From positions 75,001 to 139,000 of the forward strand of contig JACEEZ010009502.1 in the NCBI GenBank assembly GCA_016584305.1: a stretch of 64,000 bases of DNA, given 5' to 3'. This document shows positions 1 through 44,959 of the stretch, one piece after another. The stretch is from Chionoecetes opilio. Taxonomy: Eukaryota; Arthropoda; Malacostraca; Decapoda; Majidae. Position numbers and translations under genes: made by a program. The notes below the pieces were generated by a model. The model had not been told where the DNA came from and did no database searches. It saw nothing but the letters and a program-made list of their open reading frames with translations. Each line of letters starts with the position of its first letter. Position 1 is the stretch's first letter.

Positions 1-98
1 CGCAATTATAATCTCTCTAAGTAAGTCGCAATTATAATCTCTAAGTAAGTCGCAATTATAATCTCTAAGTAAGTCGCAATTATAATCTCTCTTAAGTA
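1..98. repeat. 24-bp tandem repeat, four copies, at window start
   Basis: Unit CGCAATTATAATCTCTAAGT followed by AAGT, with small CT insertions in the first and last copies. It lies in the intron upstream of the first visible GRK exon and may continue before base 1. Confidence 0.9.
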
Positions 99-257
99 AG
101 TCGTCTTCCATAAGAGTCACGCCCATGGGAGGAACATGTTACTCCTTGTCGTCCTTACCTGGTGGTGATGTTAACTTACAGCCCGAAGTGTAATGCTAAC
201 TTGGCTCCTTGGGAAGTACTGGGCGAGGGGCAGAGTGCAGTCCCGTGGTACCTTTAA

Positions 258-461
258 CCCCTTCACGTCCAGATCTTTCCTTTGCTATAAAAAATTGTAT
301 GTTGTTAGCCATAAAATTACAAAAAGTAACTTAATATACAAAATTTGTTAGTCGACAAGGATACTAAACGGGTCATATCTATAAAATATTGCTTATGATA
401 ACTGAAAATAGTCTAATGGTACCCAAATTACAATGGAAATTACGTTCTGGGTCTCAAGGGG
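258..461 (+). mobile_element. piggyBac-like MITE, copy 1 (~204 bp)
   Basis: Starts CCCCTTCACGTCC directly after TTAA (254-257) and ends CTCAAGGGG followed by ATAA, a decayed TTAA. The same ~204-bp sequence occurs at 38584-38785 and inverted at 57240-57445. TTAA target sites and CCC...GGG ends are the mark of piggyBac-type elements. It is non-coding, so mobilised in trans if ever active. Confidence 0.8.
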
Positions 462-971
462 ATAAGTTGAATGGTTACAGAGCCAAGCGTGTGTACTTAC
501 CTCCGCAGTGCCGAGATTCACGTGCTAGAATTTAGTTAGAAAAATATGCCGCATGTAGTATGCTTTGACGGATCATATGAAAGTTCAGAAGTGTCACTAA
601 TGCACCGCCGCCAGTGCCACGGGCGCCGCCACCCTGCCGCTGCCGGCCTCGTAACCTTGAAGCTCTTGGTGGCTCACGTTTTTCTTCTACTTATCATAGT
701 TTTATCACATTACAGTGAACCTACAAGAATTGCGTAGCTAATGTAGAAAAACATAATCGGGTGTATAATGTACCTACCTTACTACAAGTATCATATAATG
801 TTGAAATATCTTGTGACATTCCTTGGGTAGTTCTAATTTCATTTAAATTATATGCATTGTAATGTTGATAACCCTCGTGTAGCATTACCCATAGACGTAA
901 AAGAAGTTTTATTTTCTTACATGGCGTGTGTATTCTTGATGTCATCAATGGCAAGACATCAATAGACTGAA

Positions 972-988
972 TGTCTCTCTCTCTCTCT

Positions 989-1068
<80 letters not shown>
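972..1068. repeat. (CT)n then (GA)n microsatellite
   Basis: About 16 bp of CT is followed by TGTC and about 77 bp of GA, so the tract is also a potential hairpin. Confidence 0.95.
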
Positions 1069-1070
<2 letters not shown>

Positions 1071-1647
1071 ATCATAAGAATAATTGTAATTGTAAATTGT
1101 GTGTGTGTGGTGTGTGTATGTGTGTGTGTTTGTCCGTGCATGTGTGTGTCTTAAAGATTTAAAGTAAGCTTATGATGCCGTGGTTCCATATTTACCTTTA
1201 TTGAAATTGGTTTTGATATTATGGATTTTCTTTGGGCGCCTCGCCTCCACAGCCTCATGTGTGCCTCTGCCTCTGCCTCGGGGCGGCATCTCTCCCCGTC
1301 ACTCAGACCCTTCACTGCGACATAAAACAGATCGTAACTCAGCTTGGTAAAAACTTTATACGTGTAGTACATACGGAAGAAAAACAAAAAAAGATGGGAA
1401 ATTTATTTTGTTTTCTTTCTTTCTAAATTACAAAATATTCAGAGGCGACTGTAAAACAAAAGTAGATATTTCGCACTTGTTGGTCAGTACGAAAAAGAAG
1501 AAGTTGCAAATCCGCAGTGATATGGCTAAGCATCTGCTCCCTCTTATCTTGCATGCATGTCCTCTTGTTCTTTCAACATTCCTCTTTAAAGAATCCTCTA
1601 CCCATTCGTTCCAATCCCCTCTTACCGCTTTGAACATCATAATTGGA

Positions 1648-1724
<77 letters not shown>
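1648..1724. repeat. (CT)n microsatellite
   Basis: Pure CT apart from one interruption (CTATCT). Confidence 0.95.
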
Positions 1725-1725
<1 letters not shown>

Positions 1726-2506
1726 AGTTCCATGGAGGTGTCATTTAGTCGTACGATACTCGTTCAGCCTCTATTGACAGTGTTCAGGCTTTTGATTTTA
1801 AAAGAATATTTGCTAGAAGCTCCGACTTACTGCAGCGGCCTGTGGTATAATATGTACAAGGAAATGACTTGGGGGTTTTCCTTGGTATGTTTTACTGTGA
1901 TGAATGCAGAGAAACTGTTCTTGGATACCAAACGAGCATCAGGTGTGATAATAGTCATCATATTATTTTTCTTCAGTTGGAAAGAAAAGCCTAGAAAGCC
2001 TAGAGGCATTGTAGCTTTTCTCTCCATGAGGGGTTCTGGGCTCCCTTCCCTGTAGGTCTCCATTAGAGGGCTGTGATGGTTGGCCCTCGCCTGTGGTGGT
2101 GCAGGCAAGATTTTTATAGTGACACCTGTGCAAATTAGAGGCTCATGTCCAGGGTGTGGCACTCCTTAAAACATGGTTCTCGGCAAAGTGGTGGTTTGCC
2201 CAGACATCTGTCACAGGACAGTGGACACCCAAATATCATGGCTTCGAGATTACCAGATTCGCATAATTGCGAATCATTTAGGAAATCAATTCAGATCATT
2301 CACGGGAGGCATTTGCTCTAGTTTTTAGTTCTAATCATATGACAGAAAATGAAATATTCTATTTGGTATATTTTATGTCAGCTCAAAACTGGCCTGTGGC
2401 AGGTAAAGTTTAATCATTAATCATTAATCATAAAAGTTTAATCAGAATATTTATTTTTGTAAGTAAAGTTATATTTTGTTTGATAACGTGAACCCTTTTT
2501 CCACAG

Positions 2507-35357
<32,851 letters not shown>

Positions 35358-36940
35358 GAAAATAGTGTGAAATACTATGTTAGTGAAGTACCTTGACACA
35401 ACCAACAGATTCTCAAAGTAACCAAGCTGTGTTATGGTATAGACAAAAGTATTTCCTCCAAGGTGAATAATGACAATTGAGTAACCAAAGAGGAGAGAAA
35501 ACTACCTTGTTACCTTAAGGCATTGTAGAAAAGTGTGTTCGTGCTGTATATTTGTAATGATACGCTGTGTGCGCGCAAGAAAAAAAGGTTCCCATTTCAT
35601 GCACAATAAGAAATGGGAGCAAAACTACTGTGACAAAGTACTATTTGAAACAGAAAAAAATACAGTGTGTATTGCAAGCTATCCTGCCCAAAAAATGAAT
35701 AATTGCTTCAACAGAAAATCATTCCATCTGATTTGTTACCTTAGATTGAAGCTGCTTCTCGTGAAGATAATTTTTTGTCATGAAGTTCAGAAAGAAAACT
35801 GCAAAACATACGTCAGAAATGTGATTCTATAAACAAGTTTGTTTGACTGGCGACTTCCTTTGGCTTGATAGTGTTGCACTGTTACAAACTGAAAAACAGA
35901 AAAACCCAAACTGTAATCAGATATAAGAATATGGGAAAGATAGTGAGAAATTATAACTATTACGTTCAGCATTTCCCATATTGCTTATAGCATCCTAAAG
36001 TACACTCATCAGTCAATATTATTTCAGGTGAATGCACAAAGATGCAGTAACCTTTGAAATTTTTTAAATGTTCACAAGTATATTTTTGTGCTAGATGATA
36101 TAACAGAGTGCTTAGAATTTATTGTTTAACTTCCACTGTGATGATGTCTTACGTGAGCCTGTTTTTGAATGAGATGAAGAATAATTTAATGTGTTGCCAG
36201 TGACAACATGAACAGTAAACCCCTATGGTGGACCTGTTACCAGCGTCTGTCGTTGAACCTAAAGTCAACTTTGGTGTTGGTAAAACAATAATAGCATTTC
36301 AATGTGTGTGCTGTTTGTGTCTCCTTGTGTGTGAAGTTATTGTGCCAGTGTGAGTGACCTGAAAAACTGCATCAGTTTGTGTAAGATTTTGCAGCTTTAT
36401 TGTATCTGTACATATTCACAAAATTTCTCAGTGAAACCTTCACAAAGTTTCTTGTTGGACTTGAGTGCACTATCTCATGGGTTTGTAGTCATGAGACAGA
36501 TTATACCATATTGTATTACTATACACTGTACTGACAAACATTTTCTGATCCTTGCTTTACTGTGATATCTCTCAGTACTTAAATTCTCAATTTCATCAGT
36601 TTCTTAAAACCAGATTTCAAGACATTCTGGTGTTTTCCATAAGTATATATATTCTCTTACTTTTGATTTTATATTCCTATCATATCACCATGTGGTGTAG
36701 CACTGTTCTTCACTGTGTGCTCCCATTTCACAAAATCAACAGCTGTTTCATTAGTTAACAAGACCATTTGTATGCACCAGTGAAAAATCATCGTTTCATC
36801 TGATCTGAAAACATGCTGTGATCAATGTGAACTCTATCCCCCTTACACTCGCCAATGTTGCCGCAGCAATCCTCTGGTGATTGTGACCCTTAAACTGTGG
36901 TGTGCATGCCCTTCCACATCTTAAATCATATATTAAATCC
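35358..36940 (+). other. Gprk1: Probable 3' UTR of the GRK gene (end uncertain)
   Basis: AT-rich unique sequence with no coding frame of note and no recognisable transposon follows the TGA. An ATTAAA hexamer at about 36932-36937 is a candidate polyadenylation signal. I did not see a stronger AATAAA closer to the stop, so the end is a guess. Confidence 0.4.
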
Positions 36941-38579
36941 TTAACTATTCAACATAAACAGTGCTCTGAATATGCCAGTATTGTTTTGAAATTTCTACAT
37001 TTGAAATGGCCAGATAAGGAGGTTTCAGTATATTATTAATTATTTAATCATAATGTCCATTATGAAATATTATCTATGCAAAATTATAATTTTATTAAGT
37101 TCTTTTTTTTTTAAAGACTTTGAATCGCACTTGCTTCCATCCAAATGTGCTACATACACCCTTCTGTATCTAATACTTCTAAAACAAAAAATAGAAATCT
37201 TTCACTTACTTATTCTCAAGGGAATGTAATGTACATAAAATAGACAATTGAAACTGTATATTGTAAGAGAAAGTGCACAGCTGTAGGCAAGGTCTTGATT
37301 GGTTCCCGTACACTGAAATGAATGTGTGAAACTTTGGATGAAGACATGCAAAAAAGTAGTGAAAGTATAAACAAAAAACATTACAATGCCTTACTAAGGG
37401 GATAACAAATGGGCAGATCCTTCTCCCACAGCCTGGGTGCTGCCAGCCCATGGCCCGGTGGCTGCCAGCCCATGGCCCGGGTGGCTGCCAGCCCATGGCC
37501 CGGGTGGCTGCCAGCCCATGGCCCGGTGGCTGCCAGCCCATGGCCCGGGTGGCTGCCAGCCCATGGCCCGGTGGCTGCCAGCCCATGGCCCGGGTGGCTG
37601 CCAGCCCATGGCCCGGGTGGCTGCTTGGGGTAGTGGGGGAAAGTTAAGGCACCACTCAAACTGAAAAAAAAGGAAAATTATACTGAAATGTAACTTTTAT
37701 GGTTTGAGACTTTGAAGATAACCAGCAAATACTATCGGATTAAAGGATGATTGAGATGCAAATTTTAAGATGTTATGGAAAATGTGAAAGAAGTAATTCC
37801 CGGGGTGGTATCACTAAGTAGCAATACTGAACTGGTTACTTATACAGTACCAGAAATAGAGATGATAACCATCAATCTCTTTTCAACAGTATTGGATTAC
37901 CCTGGGAGTCACAGCTGTGATATAGTGATGAAATTAGTCATGTATTGAATTTCATACACCTGGCTTTCTCCGGATCAAGTGGGCCACATAACAAGGCAGA
38001 TTGCACACAAACATTCCAAGCAATTTACAAACCTAAACCTTTGCACAACCTACAATTACAATGAGACTTGCATTTTGCACAAATTGAAAAACCTACAAAT
38101 CCTCAGTTATTTATGCGCACACATTTTCCTTCACCTCACATTCATCCTCTTGCTGCATTATTTTGATCTTTTAACCTACATTTTTTTTTTCTTTCTTTAT
38201 ATTTCCATAATGAATAGATGTGCCTGTATGCCTGCATGTAGACATAGACATTAACATAACATACTCATGCATACACACACTTTCAAAAGTGATACATTTT
38301 TCAGTGCCAGTGGTTTAGCCCAGCCCTTCATACTGCTTATGGCCCCAGATTTCAGTAGTGAGCTGTTCCCCTATAGACCACATCTCTCCTAGTCACTCTT
38401 GTCACATACATGCCTTTCACTCTCCTAGATATCTGGCCCCTGTGATTCAAACGTCCATCTCTCCATCACTTTCTTGGGTTTTCCCTTAATTTTTTAACCT
38501 TCTACTAAATCTTGTGATCTGTATATTCTTTAATTCATTTTCTAATCCTCCATTCTTTCTACATGCCATTCACCACTCC
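36941..38579. other. Intergenic region downstream of GRK
   Basis: AT-rich, with a minisatellite at 37440-37624. No coding exon recognised on either strand. Confidence 0.5.
37440..37624. repeat. 23-25-bp GC-rich minisatellite, about 8 copies
   Basis: Unit GGTGGCTGCCAGCCCATGGC plus CCG or CCGG. The one-base length variants alternate along the array. Confidence 0.95.
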
Positions 38580-39240
38580 TTAACCCCTTCATGCCCAGAT
38601 CTTTCCTTTGCTATATAAAAACGTCTTGTTAGCCATACAATTACGAAAAGTAACTGAATATACCAAACTATCTAGTGGACAAGGATACTAAACATGTCAT
38701 ATCAATAAAACATTGCTTATAGTCACTAAAAATCGTTTAATGGTGGTCAAATTACAATGAAAATTACGTTCTGGGCCTCAAGGGGTTAATCTGCTCTCCA
38801 ATAAGCTACAACAATTCTACACCTCTCCGACTCTATTGGTCTTCACTCTATCAAACCATCTGCCACCTCTATTCTTTTCCTTGAACATATGTTTTACACC
38901 AAGCCTCGCAGTCATATAGAATAATAGGAGCTACAAAGCCCTCAAGCATACCTATATTTGCTTCCTCGGATAAATCTCTCTTGCTCCAAACACCCCTCAG
39001 CGCTTCCAAATCCCTAGCCCCTTCACCCACCCTCTGGCTCACCCCTACCTTAATGTCCCCTGTTGCCCCACCCCTAATATCTTCACTCTCATCTGTCCCA
39101 GTCTCATCATTCAGAACCATAACACCACCTCCTATACCTCCTTCCTTACTGCGTCTCATCACTTTTGCCACTTTTACTTCCAGATTTCTTTTGTTACATG
39201 TCCTTGCAAGTACTGTAACTAGACTTTGCAGCTTTCTCTA
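38390..39240 (-). mobile_element. Antisense LINE 3' fragment with TTAA MITE inside
   Basis: Minus-strand reading VWSKRDLSEEANIGMLEGFV then APIILYDCEAW matches the LINE RT C-terminal region (..MLEGxVxPxxLYxCExW). A piggyBac-like MITE (38584-38785) is inserted in the antisense part. Confidence 0.75.
38580..38789 (+). mobile_element. piggyBac-like MITE, copy 2, perfect TTAA flanks
   Basis: TTAA at 38580-38583 and 38786-38789. Element CCCCTTCATGCCCAGATCTT ... CTGGGCCTCAAGGGG. About 202 bp; clearly the same family as 258-461 and 57240-57445. Confidence 0.92.
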
Positions 39241-39629
39241 CTATCTGCAAAAGTGTTGTATTATGCATAAACAATAAATGACACTCCCCATTGTCTTGAG
39301 GATGCTACAATAAAGGCAATCAGTTCCAGGACTGCATCCTTAATGGTATTAGTTCTTTCTAGTATACATTGGAATACGTACATGTAATTAGGAATGATCT
39401 GTTCCAGGCCAACAAGACAAAATTTATCAACCAACACAATCATTCAAGCATATTTTTTTTCATACACAAAATCATAAACATAGATATATACTGAAAAGTT
39501 AATTATGTGGTCAATGTGTACCTTACCTGATATTAGAAATATTAATTGCAAAAAGGATACTTTCAAAGTTGGAGGCAAAATATGAACAGATCCTTGAGCC
39601 TCTATAGTTAACTAAAAGGTGCCATAAAA

Positions 39630-39880
39630 AAGTTCCAAGGCTACACCTATAAAAAGCAGACAACATACTTGATTTGAATTTGGCAGCCATCCCTTTGTAA
39701 GTAATTCCCTTGTGCAGCGAAGCACCTCTCCCAACGCTTCTGGCATGGTGGGAATGCTCCTTGGAAGTCCTGATTATTAACCTGGTCTTCCTCTTTAAGC
39801 ACCACCATCTTTGATTCGTATTGGATCTCCTCCACGATGTCAAGACCTTTAAGCTTGAACTTCGCCTTGGGGAGGAGGAA
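39630..39880 (-). pseudogene. mariner-like transposase C-terminal remnant (minus)
   Basis: Minus-strand reading KAKFKLKGLDIVEEIQYES, then NQDFQGAF, then CQKRWERCFAAQGNYLQRDG is the C-terminal region of a mariner-family transposase (RWxxCIAxxGDYFEGD). Frame breaks and loss of the DDE residues make it dead. Confidence 0.8.
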
Positions 39881-39959
39881 CAAGAGCCAAGTCCACTTAG
39901 CTCCCCGTAACTTCAGGAACTTCCTGTTCACCAAGAAGCTCAATCTGAAGGATTTGGTT

Positions 39960-40225
39960 TCCTGTAACGTTTTCCTCTTCCCCAAGATGAATTTCAAGCT
40001 GAAGGGTCACCATTTTGACACCATGGAGGAGATCCAGAACACATTACAGACAGTGCTTGACATGCTTAAAGAGTGGAACTTCAAGGGAGCATTCTGATTA
40101 TGGTAGAAGAGCTGACAGCAGTGAATCGCTGCACAAACTGACTACTTCCAAGGGGATGGCGGCCAAACTTAAATTGGCTACCTTGTCTGCTTTTCATAAG
40201 TGTGGTCTCAGAACTTTTTGATCTC
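39960..40225 (+). pseudogene. mariner-like transposase C-terminal remnant (plus)
   Basis: Plus-strand reading FPKMNFKLKGHHFDTMEEIQ then TVLDMLKEWNFKGAF, and further the IAAQTDYFQGDGG-like end. It is the same protein region as the minus-strand remnant next to it, but head-to-head and separated by about 80 bp. Confidence 0.8.
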
Positions 40226-40499
40226 GCCTCATAAAAAATGATGGCATCTGCTGACTGAGGTACCTCGCAGCCAATACAGATTTGCGCTTGGATATTATTT
40301 TCATAAGTTTTCAGATTAACACCAGTCTCACTTTGGCAGATGAAATAAACTTTTCTGAAAAGTTTTTGTGTGTTTTCAATAAATCTGACATTTCTTTCCA
40401 TCAGAATTTTTTTGTTTCCACAAAAACTATCTTAAGGGACATTGGGAAATCAGTGTGGGAGAAATGAAATCCAAAGTTAACCAACAACACATGCACCGT

Positions 40500-40860
40500 C
40501 ATGTAGTCTCCTGATGCCACGTACAGTCTCCTGATGCCACGTACAGTCTCCTGATGCCACGTACAGTCTCCTGATGCCACGTACAGTCTCCTGATGCCAC
40601 GTACAGTCTCCTGATGCCACGTACAGTCTCCTGATGCCACGTACAGTCTCCTGATGCCACGTACAGTCTCCTGATGCCACGTACAGTCTCCTGATGCCAC
40701 GTACAGTCTCCTGATGCCACGTACAGTCTCCTGATGCCACGTACAGTCTCCTGATGCCACGTACAGTCTCCTGATGCCACGTACAGTCTCCTGATGCCAC
40801 GTACAGTCTCCTGATGCCACGTACAGTCTCCTGATGCCACGTACAGTCTCCTAAAGCCAC
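40500..40860. repeat. 20-bp minisatellite, 18 copies
   Basis: Unit GTACAGTCTCCTGATGCCAC, nearly invariant in 17 copies and decaying at the right edge (CTAAAGCCACAGACAATCTC). It gives long minus-strand open frames, which are artefacts. Confidence 0.97.
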
Positions 40861-41560
40861 AGACAATCTCAACACCACGTCCGATTTCCTGATGCCGCCC
40901 GCGTCTGGTCTCAATGTCCAGTCTTAATGTAATGTGCAGTCTTCTAATACTGTGTAGAATATCTGGCCACAGGCATTTCAGATGAGTGTCATAAGTGGTG
41001 CTCCAGATTGGGTTACAGTAAAGTAGATGTGGGTATATATGTGCGTAATAAAGAGTTTTTAGTGTTTCACAGGGCATAAAATATCTTACTTTATACAGCA
41101 TGGCAGTGCATCTAGAAAGTTTTTGGGTAACATTACTTATATGGAATTTAAAAGTTAGGCTTTCATCAAACAAAACTCCTAAAAATTTACCTTAAGGCCT
41201 CTTCCATTTGCGACATTTCAGGAACCAGTTCACGGAACCCAAGAATTCAGGTGTTCCATTTCCGCACGAAAACCTGGGTCCGAGGCTACGCGCGTAGTGA
41301 CTCAGCAAAACCCTTGAACTTTCTCTACCCACATCCATTGGTGGGTAGAATTTTCAGTTCATAACAGAGAATGACTGATGGCAGAAAGTTAAATAAACAG
41401 GGGAAGAGGACCTATGAAGCGATAACGACAACGGTCACAAGAAGAAGAAGAAGGGCGCCGCTTTTTACTGGATCTGCTGGAGTTATTGTTGATTTTCAGA
41501 TCAGGCAACTCTATAATTCTTTTATTAGAAAATAGCATGAAGTAAGTTTTATTAGTATTG

Positions 41561-41919
<359 letters not shown>

Positions 41920-41996
41920 TCTATTGCTCAAGCACCAATTATGAAGTTTATTAAGGTCTTGATTGGCCGAATGGATTAAAGTTCCATATTAGAGCC

Positions 41997-42191
41997 TGCG
42001 AGATATAAGATAAGATACTTTGATCCTATCTAGACACTTTGCAAGTACCAACTACAAGGTTATTGACTGTACAAAGCGCCACCACGCCAGGACGATTTGG
42101 TGGACTCGAACCGCTGACCGAATGGCGCAGGGACTCTGCAACACCAGTCCGTAGTTCTACCAACCGCGCCACCCTGGCGGGTTGCGAGATA
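41997..42191 (-). mobile_element. tRNA-derived SINE (second family) with 9-bp target duplication
   Basis: Minus-strand head near 42180: GCCAGGGTGGCGCGGTTGGT with B box GCGGTTCGAGTCC; tail ends ATCTTATCTTA at about 42006. TGCGAGATA occurs at 41997-42005 and 42183-42191. It is inserted in the minus-strand LINE between FVDDM and the next motif. Confidence 0.9.
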
Positions 42192-42540
42192 CAAAAAAGT
42201 CATGTCATCAACAAAGAGGATAGTATCAGCAAAGGTGAAGACATTGAGAATATCATTGATATAGATAAAGAACAATGTAGTCCCTAAGACGCTTCTTTGT
42301 GGGACACCCGTAGAAATATTTCGTTTAGAGGATTTATGACCATCAAGGACTGTAGTACACTGAGTTCTGTTCGCTAAGTAGTCCTTGAACCAGGAATGTA
42401 TGGTTCCACGTATGCCATAATGATGTAATTTGTCAAGAAAAATCGTGTGGTTAACCGTGTCAAAAGCTTTGGAAAAATCAGCAAACAGATAATACTGATA
42501 AGTAATCTATCAAGGGATGAATAAAGGTGAGAGGAAAGGT

Positions 42541-42660
42541 AGGTATCTATCAATATGTTCACCTGGGGGGGGCACTCCTGTGGCGGGGGGGGGGGAGGGA
42601 CTATAGCAAGCGGTGCTCAGGGGCATTCTGATGCCACATAGTGTAATGCCCGTTATTCGG
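42541..42660. mobile_element. G-rich hAT-like fragment, relative of 45198-45410
   Basis: AGGTATCTATCAAT then poly-G, AGCGGTGCTCAGGGGCATTC and TGATGCCACATAG; the same order recurs at 45198-45275. No clean ends here. Confidence 0.6.
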
Positions 42661-44280
42661 AAGAGATAGGATGGGAATTCTTATCATACAATTCCCGGGT
42701 TATGTCCCGTAAGCAATTCAATCTTTTCGTTTCGTGTAATTTATCTTCTTTCTTCCTATCTTCCATTTCTATCTTCCTTCCTTCCCTCACCCCCCCCCCC
42801 CCCCGACATTCCGGGTGCGAGTCAAAATTCGTGGGATACTTATTTCGCGATCAGTGATAACTAATGGATTCAAAGCTTTTCATCCTCCCCTCACCCGCCT
42901 ATCAGATCAAGGAACACTCCTAGATTCTTAATGTCCTTCAAACTAGACACAATAGTGACAGATCACGTTCATAAATGGATGTGTTAGTCGAGTTATTTGC
43001 TAAATTAAAAGTCGACCAAATTTATGGTTCGACTCCACTACCACGTCGCTCAAAAAAACGCGTTCGTACGCTTGAAAGAACTCAAATAACACTTTCCCCG
43101 GATATTAGATTAAACATATTAAATTCTTCTATATCAAAGTAACAGGACTGTATTATAGGCAGCCCTTTCATAGGTACACTTGTTTCATTAGTTAATTAGT
43201 CATTTAGGGTCTATAAGCTCTTCAGGAGAGGCCAATATCATAGAATTCGAACATTCCATTTCATCCCAACTTCACCTTAGCTACCACGAGGAGTCAGTCG
43301 TCTCTACACTTCATTGTAGGTAAGACCTCGGCACCTCGCTCCTGTTTCCCCCCTTCCTTGTTATGTTATATCTATCTATATTTCTATATATATATAGGTA
43401 CAGTTGTTCAGTTTCACTAACGCCTAGAAGGCCTACCCCATCCTTATAAGTGTTATTAACGGGAGTCGTCTCTACACTTCATTGTAGGCTTCGACGGGAG
43501 TGTCTCGCTCCTTCCTCTCCAGAAACCAGGCCACATGGTACAGTGAATCCCCACACCAACTCATTCCTCTCACATTTTCTCTCCTATATATATATTCCAT
43601 GTATACCTATAGTGCTCAGTTGATACGGACATAGGTGGTAGTTCTAAGAATGATTCTGTGAGGGAGTTTATGCTCTAAAGAGCTTGCCCGTTCCAGATTA
43701 GAGTTTATGTATGTGTCTAAGATCTCAAACAGAAATAATGTTTCATGGTGAATAAATAGGATGATGTTTCAAATATAGTTCTTGTGTTTATTGCAAAAAA
43801 CCCCAGGTGATTATTCTGTGTTAGGACAGTAATTCCCCACACTTCCAAAAGAGGCAGCACTCGGTATAATTCCACATATCAATCACGACTACCAAGATAA
43901 ATCTAAAATATATATATCTATTCACAACATGCCCAGGAAGTAAAACCATTGAACTACTTGCCTGTGCTGGTGGCAGCACTTCCCCTTACCCCTTAACTCA
44001 TACCCTTTCCCCTTAACCCCTACCCCTACCCCTTTCCCTTAAGTTCATTCCCATTTCAGTACTCTCCGCAGCGAGAAGTGTTCACACTATAATCAAATAG
44101 TGAAGTCATAAGACAAGTTTCAATTCTCAATTCAAGTTTACATCAAGGAAAAATCCTAACCAAATTAATTTCATTCAAATAACAAAGGCACCAGGTATAA
44201 ACTTCTTCATAGGAAAGTTCTGGCAACACAATAGAAGGGTATTAGTGCATATCGTCAGTCACAGGTCCAAGCAGATTACG
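42661..44280. other. Unresolved intergenic DNA, possibly LTR-retroelement debris
   Basis: A 22-bp stretch starting GTCGTCTCTACACTTCATTG occurs twice (about 43299 and 43467), in related contexts ending CTCGCTCCT. The segment around 43620-43850 (GAATAAAT signal, then TTATTGCAAAAA) has an LTR-like look. No gag or pol is readable, so the call is open. Confidence 0.3.
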
Positions 44281-44283
44281 GCA

Positions 44284-44365
44284 GCCATGGCCAGTGGGGG
44301 GCTCCGGATTCTCATGGGGGGACACGTGCCCCCCCCCCTCCCCCGTAGCTACGCCACTGGCTATA
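44284..44365. mobile_element. hAT-like terminal fragment (GTAGCTACGCCACTGG)
   Basis: ATGGCCAGTGGGGGGCTCCG... to ...CCCGTAGCTACGCCACTGGC; same termini as the element ending at 45408. Another GCCACTG-type end with ATCCGCCACTG is at about 44658. Confidence 0.6.
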
Positions 44366-44479
44366 GCTGATCTGACGTTATATAAGATAGAAAGATAACA
44401 AGACGACAGTCATTACTCATTACTTTGCAGGGAGGACTTAATAACCTCAAATTAAACGTAAGCTCTCCCTCCCTCTCCC

Positions 44480-44670
44480 ACTCACAGTAGCGCCGCCAGG
44501 AAATTTTGATTGGGGTGGCCAAGTTTGGACACAGATCTAGTGTGAGATGGCCATGGCATAACCATTAAAAAGAAATGGTTGAAATTTCATTAGATCTCTG
44601 ACTCGGGTTTAGGGTGGCCAATGAAATTTCAGGGGAGGCCATGGCCACCCCCTAGATCCGCCACTGCCCA
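44480..44670. mobile_element. Possible hAT-like MITE with GGCGGCGCTAC/ATCCGCCACTG ends
   Basis: CACAGTAGCGCCGCCAGGAA near 44485 and CCCTAGATCCGCCACTGCCC near 44650 have the CAGTGGCG-like style. AGGGTGGCCAATGAAATTTC repeats related GGTGGCCAAGTTTGG inside. Ends are imperfect and no duplication was identified. Confidence 0.45.
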
Positions 44671-44959
44671 CTCATTCGGAATTTCGGAGTCATACCTCTC
44701 ACTCTCTCTTCCACTCCTTCCCTTTCTCTCTCTACTTAACTTACGCTGCAGAAATATGAAGAAAAGCAACATGAGGAATATGTTTGGCCAAACATCCTCC
44801 TCTGCCTCCTCCCAGCTGCCTGCACACGCGTCCTGCCACCTCACCGGCTAGCTCTCGACTGTCGCTCGTCCCGGATTACTCAAGGAACTCAACATTGCTT
44901 CTAAACACTAAAGCTTTCCCTTATTTCCTTCCCTTGCCCTTACCTATTGACTTTTGATC

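Larger units (their letters stand above)
462..2506. other. Intron sequence upstream of first visible GRK exon
   Basis: Mostly AT-rich, with a GC-rich patch at 600-660, a CT/GA microsatellite pair near 972-1068 and a (CT)n tract at 1648-1724. A 215-residue open frame at 1408-2055 runs through the (CT)n tract and has no recognisable domain; I do not call it a gene. Confidence 0.6.

Noticed and set aside
1408..2055. 215-residue open frame on the + strand
   Set aside because: It crosses a (CT)n tract that supplies about 25 Ser/Leu residues; the rest has no domain and lies in a kinase intron.
2060..2220. Possible short mobile element around GGCTGTGATGGTTGGCCCTC
   Set aside because: No second copy, terminal repeats or target duplication could be identified.
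40500..40860. Regular short repeats resembling a CRISPR array
   Set aside because: Units are contiguous with no unique spacers, there are no cas genes, and the genome is eukaryotic. The same applies to the 25-, 34- and 35-bp arrays.
40401..41173. Minus-strand frames repeating HQETVRGIRRLYVASGDCTW
   Set aside because: Product of the 20-bp minisatellite; only the LFDESLTF part outside the array is meaningful, as LINE RT.
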